The position numbers and the translations under genes were made by a program. Below the pieces are notes generated by a model that worked only from the letters and a program-made list of their open reading frames with translations, was not told the origin of the DNA and made no database searches. Of a stretch of 64,000 bases of DNA, positions 59,792 to 64,000 are shown piece by piece (the stretch's first letter is position 1; the number at the start of each line of letters is the position of its first letter). Location: contig CM040088.1 in NCBI GenBank assembly GCA_022496805.1, forward strand, positions 3,596,001 to 3,660,000, in the 5' to 3' direction. The DNA is from Pohlia nutans (lineage: Eukaryota > Streptophyta > Bryopsida > Bryales > Mniaceae).

Positions 59792-60706
59792 CTAGCTATC
59801 GTGGCCTGTACTATGACGACTCTTCGCAGCCTCCAACGCTTTCACCTTTGCCAGGCCTCGAAGGATATCGTCGCGTCGAGAAGGCATCGGGGATCCACTT
59901 TGGGAAGGCATTGCACCGGAAATTCCCATGTAGAGAGCCAAGTTTTCATCAGACTGGTGCCTGAAAGGGCGCGGTGGAATCTCAGAAGTTGAGAGTGATC
60001 TGGTAGGCCGAGGAGCCTTCACTCGGTTCTTGGAGCGAAGGTTCGGGCACGCGACGCCCATGGATCTTGAGTCCTCGGGCCGACGATCATCACGCACGAT
60101 TCGACGACCGCGGACCGGACCCGTTGAGCCGGAAGAGCCGCCCCTCCGAGGCGGAGCCGGGCTAAGCAAATTATCTTCGATCCGAGGAAACTAAGCAGGT
60201 TTCGAGGAACGCAAAGGGGCCGGGCGCTTGCGACCCCCGATGGGGCCGGATGCGCGACTCCAGGTGCAGAAGAACGCACCGGCGAAGCACCGCCATCCTC
60301 GACGCGAGGAATCACAGCGTCATCGCTACAGTCTCCGTACAATTTCCTCTGCGGGGTGGACTCGGTACGCGGAGTTGGCGAATGAGAGCGATCTCGGACC
60401 GGCGTAGAGGTTGAACGCTTCAGCGGCGAAAGGGAGCAGACGGGGGTCCTGACGGAACCTCGACTGGGAGGGCTATCGACGACGCCATCATCCACACTCC
60501 CCTTAGAGAAATCGATAGCGGCAGATGCAGCATCCGTGGCCGAGCAGAGGACGTAGGGCCTTGAATACCTGGAGGGACCGCAGCTACCTTCAGCAGACTC
60601 CGACGCCCCCGGGAACGAGGCGTCAGACCCCGACAGCAAACTCCTTGTTAGGCGCCGCGCGGGGGGCAGCGAGTACTCTGAGAAACCGCCAACCTGAGAA
60701 CCAAAC
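59792..60706 (-). pseudogene. Ser/Pro/Arg-rich C-terminal part of a decayed gene
   Basis: On the minus strand a possible 3' splice site (TTCTCAG, about 60691) opens a long disordered sequence (SEYSLPPARRLTRSLLSGSD, then TSTPVRDRSHSPTPRTES). It runs to about 60175. A one-base shift near 60160 then leads into a second frame (SPAPPRRGGSSGSTGPVRG to AKVKALEAAKSRHSTGHDS) ending at 59792. It is GC-rich. No domain is recognised. It probably belongs with the pieces at 60963-62880 as one gene or captured block. Confidence 0.4.
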
Positions 60707-60962
60707 AGGATCAGAAACAAGGCATGAAACCAACCGATACAACGACAGGTGGTCCCACACCCGATCCGCGATGCAAGGATCTAGAGCAGCGGAGAGTACC
60801 ACAAGAGAATCCAACATACAAGTTTAGGTCCCGAGAACACACGGAGCATTTACAAATTTCGATATACACATTTAATCATACAAAAAGTGGGAGTACAAAA
60901 TTAATTATACAAAATGTAATTACAGTTCGACACCCGGACAACGTCACTTTCAAAAACTACGG

Positions 60963-61530
60963 CGGCCCGAAACTAACGAATCCCTGGAAAATCGTGAGAA
61001 CAGCCGCAGGCGGCGCTGGACTGTGCGAGCCCACGAGCGATATGGGAATAGAGCGGATCGGATGGCAGCAGGGGACCACGCCCGATCCGATTTCTCTCGA
61101 CGTACTGTCGGAGTTGGCCCGGAGCACAAGAAGAGTGCAGCTGATGAAGCCACGGAGCGAGGGTCCCCATGAGGACGTCGTCACGACGCTGTGAACGAGA
61201 CCAGGACTCTAGGAATATGGCGTTGCCGGTCTCATTGCACACACTCTTCTCGGGGGAATTGTCTATGAGAAGGGTGTTGTCGTTGTGGAAGGAGGCAACC
61301 CCAATGGAGAACACCCGTTTGGCGAGGTCTTTGAAGAAGATCTCCTTGGTGCCAGACAGATCCTTAAGGTACCCCCCGCGAGAAATTTAAACCTTGGTGC
61401 AGAACTCCTGCCCCATGATCTCGAAGGATTGTTTGACGCCCTCGAAGAGGAAGCCCGCGATGAGCTCGACGGGGGAAATTTTGTAGTGTGAGCGTAGAGT
61501 GGAGAGCAGAGTTTGGAGAGCGCAGATTTT
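60963..61530 (-). pseudogene. FCP1/NIF-type HAD phosphatase fragment, with a stop
   Basis: From an ATG at about 61530 (MKICALQTLL) the minus strand reads through EIMGQEFCTKV to a TAA at 61387-61389. It then continues in the same frame with GYLKDLSGTKEIFFKDLAKR, followed by NTLLIDNSPEKS, NAIFLESW and LMGTLAPWL. FFKDLAK and LLIDNSPEK correspond to HAD motifs III and IV of the FCP1 homology domain (phosphatases of the RNA polymerase II CTD type). Motif I with the nucleophile Asp (DxDxT) is absent, so the fragment cannot be an active enzyme. It could be a 3' exon of a gene with a nonsense change. Confidence 0.5.
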
Positions 61531-61805
61531 CATTTTTAGAAATCATTTTTGGTAGGAAAAATGCCTATGACCGCGGACATTGGGTTATTTTTAGCTAGTA
61601 TTTTTGGAAATTAGGTTATTTTTAGTTAATTTTTAAAGAATGGGACCCCAAATCCGTAGAACTGGGTAGAATTCTCAAAATCCTAGTTCAAAACAAAGTA
61701 ATGAATTTTCAATGATTTTCCACTGCATTACTTACAAAAAACAATACATTTTTGTTTTTGTATGGTTTACAATTAAATTAGGGCTGACGTCATCATTAAA
61801 AACCT

Positions 61806-62275
61806 TCAAAAGTGCAAATAGAACAAGGACTCTTGTGAACACCTATGTAAATAAACCAACACAAAGTTAACATGTTCATACACGCCCCGACCTTTAGCTG
61901 ACACACGAGCATCAAAATCATCACTTGCAGCCTTCCAAAACGGATCCCATGTGGAGGAAATGGCTTCGATTACCTTCAAATCTTCGTCCTTATGGTTGTG
62001 GAGTGCAACGTAGAGAACCTGGTCTCCATCTTGATATCCGGTCATGAATTCATTCTCTAAACGCTGCACATCGAGGAGGTTGATGGGCCTCACCAACGGC
62101 AATGCCCGCAAACGGCACAAGGGGATGCCAATGCGGGACTTCTCAACGGGTCGAACGCGTAGCCGGTTGATCACGGAGTTCAAATCGTTCTTCTGCTTCA
62201 CCCTGAGAGTGATTTCACTGTCATCGGGGTCCGCAGAATCAAGTGGCTCGTCGGGGTGGCGAGGCTTCTCAATAG
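61806..62275 (-). pseudogene. Exon with an ENEF/GYQDGDQVLYV domain, truncated
   Basis: A possible 3' splice site at about 62276 (GATGTAG) opens TIEKPRHPDEPLDSADPDDS, then VKQKNDLNSVINRLRVRPVE, then RLENEFMTGYQDGDQVLYVA. It ends after STWDPFWKAASDDF. The LENEF-GY-DGD-VLYV pattern resembles uncharacterised multi-copy proteins that I associate with bryophytes and lycophytes. These continue for another ~100 residues or more after this point; here the frame runs into unrelated sequence and a stop. The resemblance is from memory and needs a search. Confidence 0.45.
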
Positions 62276-62394
62276 TCTACATCAGTCCAACAATTTAGTA
62301 CAAAACATAGAACTCAAACAAGAAAATGTTTAACCAATTAAGAATTTGAGTACAAAGTGCTTACGCATGTGAATGCTCGCATTCACAATAATCA

Positions 62395-62880
62395 ATAGGG
62401 CCTAAAACGAAGAGACCACCTAGGGGTCACCCTTGCTTGAGCCTTGGCATGCTCACGAGCCTCACGGACCCGTTGGTTATGCCTGGAGGCATAATGCCTC
62501 CTTGCCTTCCGTGTCGCACATTCCGCGGCATTGGGAGGAGGGGATTTAACCGTAGGAGACTCTACAAGGTATGGACGCTTAACTTCCGGAAGAGCTAAAA
62601 CTACTAGATGGGAAGGAAATCGATCCGTCACCGAATCTAGAATGGAACAAGTGCAGAATCTAAAGGTATAGGAGTCCAGGTCTACTACCTCCTGCACTTC
62701 AGACTCCTCTTGCACTTCGGGCTGCGTGCAGCAGAAGGCTCGACCTCCTCCACATCCTTGTCCACCTCTTCCTCTTCCTCTGCATTCCCTTCCACTTCAT
62801 CCGTCTCCTCTTCAAATTCTTCATCCCCATAAGCCTCCTCACAATTCTCAGTCAAATCCACTGTCTCCGAGTCCTACATT
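62395..62880 (-). pseudogene. Acidic N-terminal exon of the same decayed gene
   Basis: After a splice acceptor at about 62878 (AATGTAG) the minus strand reads DSETVDLTENCEEAYGDEEF and a Glu-rich stretch to PSAARSPKCKR, then stops. A frame two bases away continues with QPEVQEESEVQEVVDLDSYT and ends FRPY at 62395. A two-base insertion would explain the break. Another possible small exon lies at about 63270-63355 (RPTKEVHMEKEQGAVPGPGA, minus). Confidence 0.4.
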
Positions 62881-64000
62881 AAACAAAACAAAACAAACAC
62901 TTTCAAAAAATAAAACATAACATTGTAAAGAAACATAATTGCAAAAGTTTAATTGCAAAAGCAAAAGAAACATAATTGCAAATGCAAAAGAGGGTAGAAT
63001 TTCTGTAGATCGAACTAGCAGGTATGAAATTCAATTGTAAGAGGAAACCAATGATAATTTAAGAGGTAACTAGTGATAATTTAAGAGTCTAGTAAGCAAG
63101 AATCTGAGTCTATTGGAACTTGGACTGAGTATATTGAAACTGAGCAAGAACTAAGTAAATTGAAACTGAACAAGAACTGTGAATCTTAAATCTTGCACAC
63201 TAGATGATATTCTACACTTGCAGTCTTAATAAACTTGGCAGAGCACTGCCAGAAACGAGGTACCAGAGCGAATCACAAACCATTGCAATGACTACTGCGC
63301 CTGGTCCAGGTACTGCTCCTTGCTCTTTCTCCATGTGCACTTCTTTTGTTGGCCTCTGCACATGATTTTGAGAGTGTGTAATCAATTGACTAGTAATAAA
63401 AACAAGGGCACTTAAGAATCCCAACCAGAGATGGATTCTATACTACCAATTAAATGCATAATATTTCGAAGCTAATCTACTCATCTCTAAAAACTACACA
63501 TGGATCACAGACGTCCAAGTTATAGAAATTCACAGAGAGAAAAAAGGTCATGATTGTTCTAAAATGAAATGAATCAAAAATCCAATGAATACAGGAATTC
63601 TCACTGATTCTGAAATTCTGAAAGACCCATGATCCAAGACCCAAGATTTGAGCACACTAAAGTTCTGGAATTCTGAAAGACCCACGATCTGAACGCACTG
63701 AAATTCTATTCTAGCAGAACACTGACAAAATGCCTTCCAATCTAGCTGTAAACTAACAATCTACGTCCCAAAACTAGCTGAACACTGACAAAATATGGCA
63801 TTGAAGTTAATTCCACGGATCCGTGGGATTGGCCTAGGTGCCATTTATGGCATTGAAGTTAATCCCACGGATCCGTGGGATTGCGGTTGTGGTTTCCAGA
63901 ATTTCAAAATTCAACCAAAATTTATGAGGTGGACGATGCCGATCACAAAATGCATGGGTATGGGATAACTGAATTAGTTGACCCTAGTCTGGGCACCAAG
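62881..64000. other. Intergenic or upstream part of the decayed gene, with a short tandem repeat
   Basis: AT-rich. One possible exon (about 63270-63355, minus). 63794-63831 and 63846-63883 are a 38-bp direct repeat (TATGGCATTGAAGTTAAT plus a CCACGGATCCGTGG palindrome), 52 bp apart. Nothing else seen. Confidence 0.45.
63794..63883. repeat. Two copies of a 38-bp unit with a palindromic core
   Basis: The copies at 63794-63831 and 63846-63883 differ at one base. Each holds CCCACGGATCCGTGGG or a one-base variant, a 16-bp perfect palindrome. Confidence 0.85.

Noticed and set aside
1..64000. CRISPR arrays, bacterial operons or integrated virus genes
   Set aside because: Introns, MITEs and plant genes show eukaryotic DNA. 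No regularly spaced repeats of CRISPR type and no viral replication or capsid motifs were seen.

Overview
The window looks like nuclear DNA of a land plant, more likely a non-seed plant (moss, liverwort, lycophyte or fern) than a flowering plant. The signs are several genes with short exons and GT-AG introns, plant-type promoter motifs (telo-boxes, a TATA box), a plant-type heparanase-like GH79 gene, a mitochondrial ribosomal protein gene, and a decayed gene family that resembles ones I associate with bryophytes. Genes form GC-richer islands in AT-rich DNA filled with small DNA transposons, microsatellites and old dispersed repeats. The lineage call is inference.

Layout. 0-1.3 kb: end of an unrecognised gene and a decayed coding patch. 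3.1-11.9 kb: transposon land with a CACTA-type MITE, a 1.4-kb foldback element, a TTAA-flanked MITE, an inactivated Tc1-type transposon and a 1.75-kb TIR element holding a tandem array and a tRNA-like SINE fragment. 12.0-14.4 kb: a three-exon gene (minus strand) for an unrecognised 626-residue protein. 16-22 kb: repeats and nested elements. 22.7-25.3 kb (minus) and 27.3-29.6 kb (plus): two intact eight-exon genes for the translocon-associated protein alpha subunit, head to head. Their exons 3-8 with introns are nearly identical while exons 1-2 have diverged, as expected of gene conversion. 33.0-33.7 kb: a TIR element around a GC-rich core. 35.4-36.3 kb: an intronless histidine-rich protein gene. 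41.7-44.1 kb: a six-exon mitochondrial bL17 gene with a telo-box promoter. 44.4-51.6 kb: a dense cluster of MITEs. 53.0-57.0 kb: a GH79 heparanase-like gene that has lost a barrel segment. 59.8-63.4 kb (minus): pieces of a decayed multi-exon gene including an FCP1/NIF-type HAD phosphatase fragment.

The most unusual feature is a swarm of at least 13 short elements, each flanked by TTAA and starting with CCC(C/T)TAAA-type inverted repeats. Some lie back to back sharing one TTAA. This is the signature of piggyBac-type insertion, but no piggyBac transposase is visible here. A second layer is Tc1/mariner material: one full-length copy whose catalytic third residue is Lys instead of Glu, two foldback derivatives (one with the transposase C-terminus at its centre), one element interrupted by a TTAA element, and a tiny Stowaway-like MITE. 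The protein-coding genes are mostly housekeeping (ER translocation, mitochondrial translation, cell-wall or secretory glycosidase) and do not form a pathway together.
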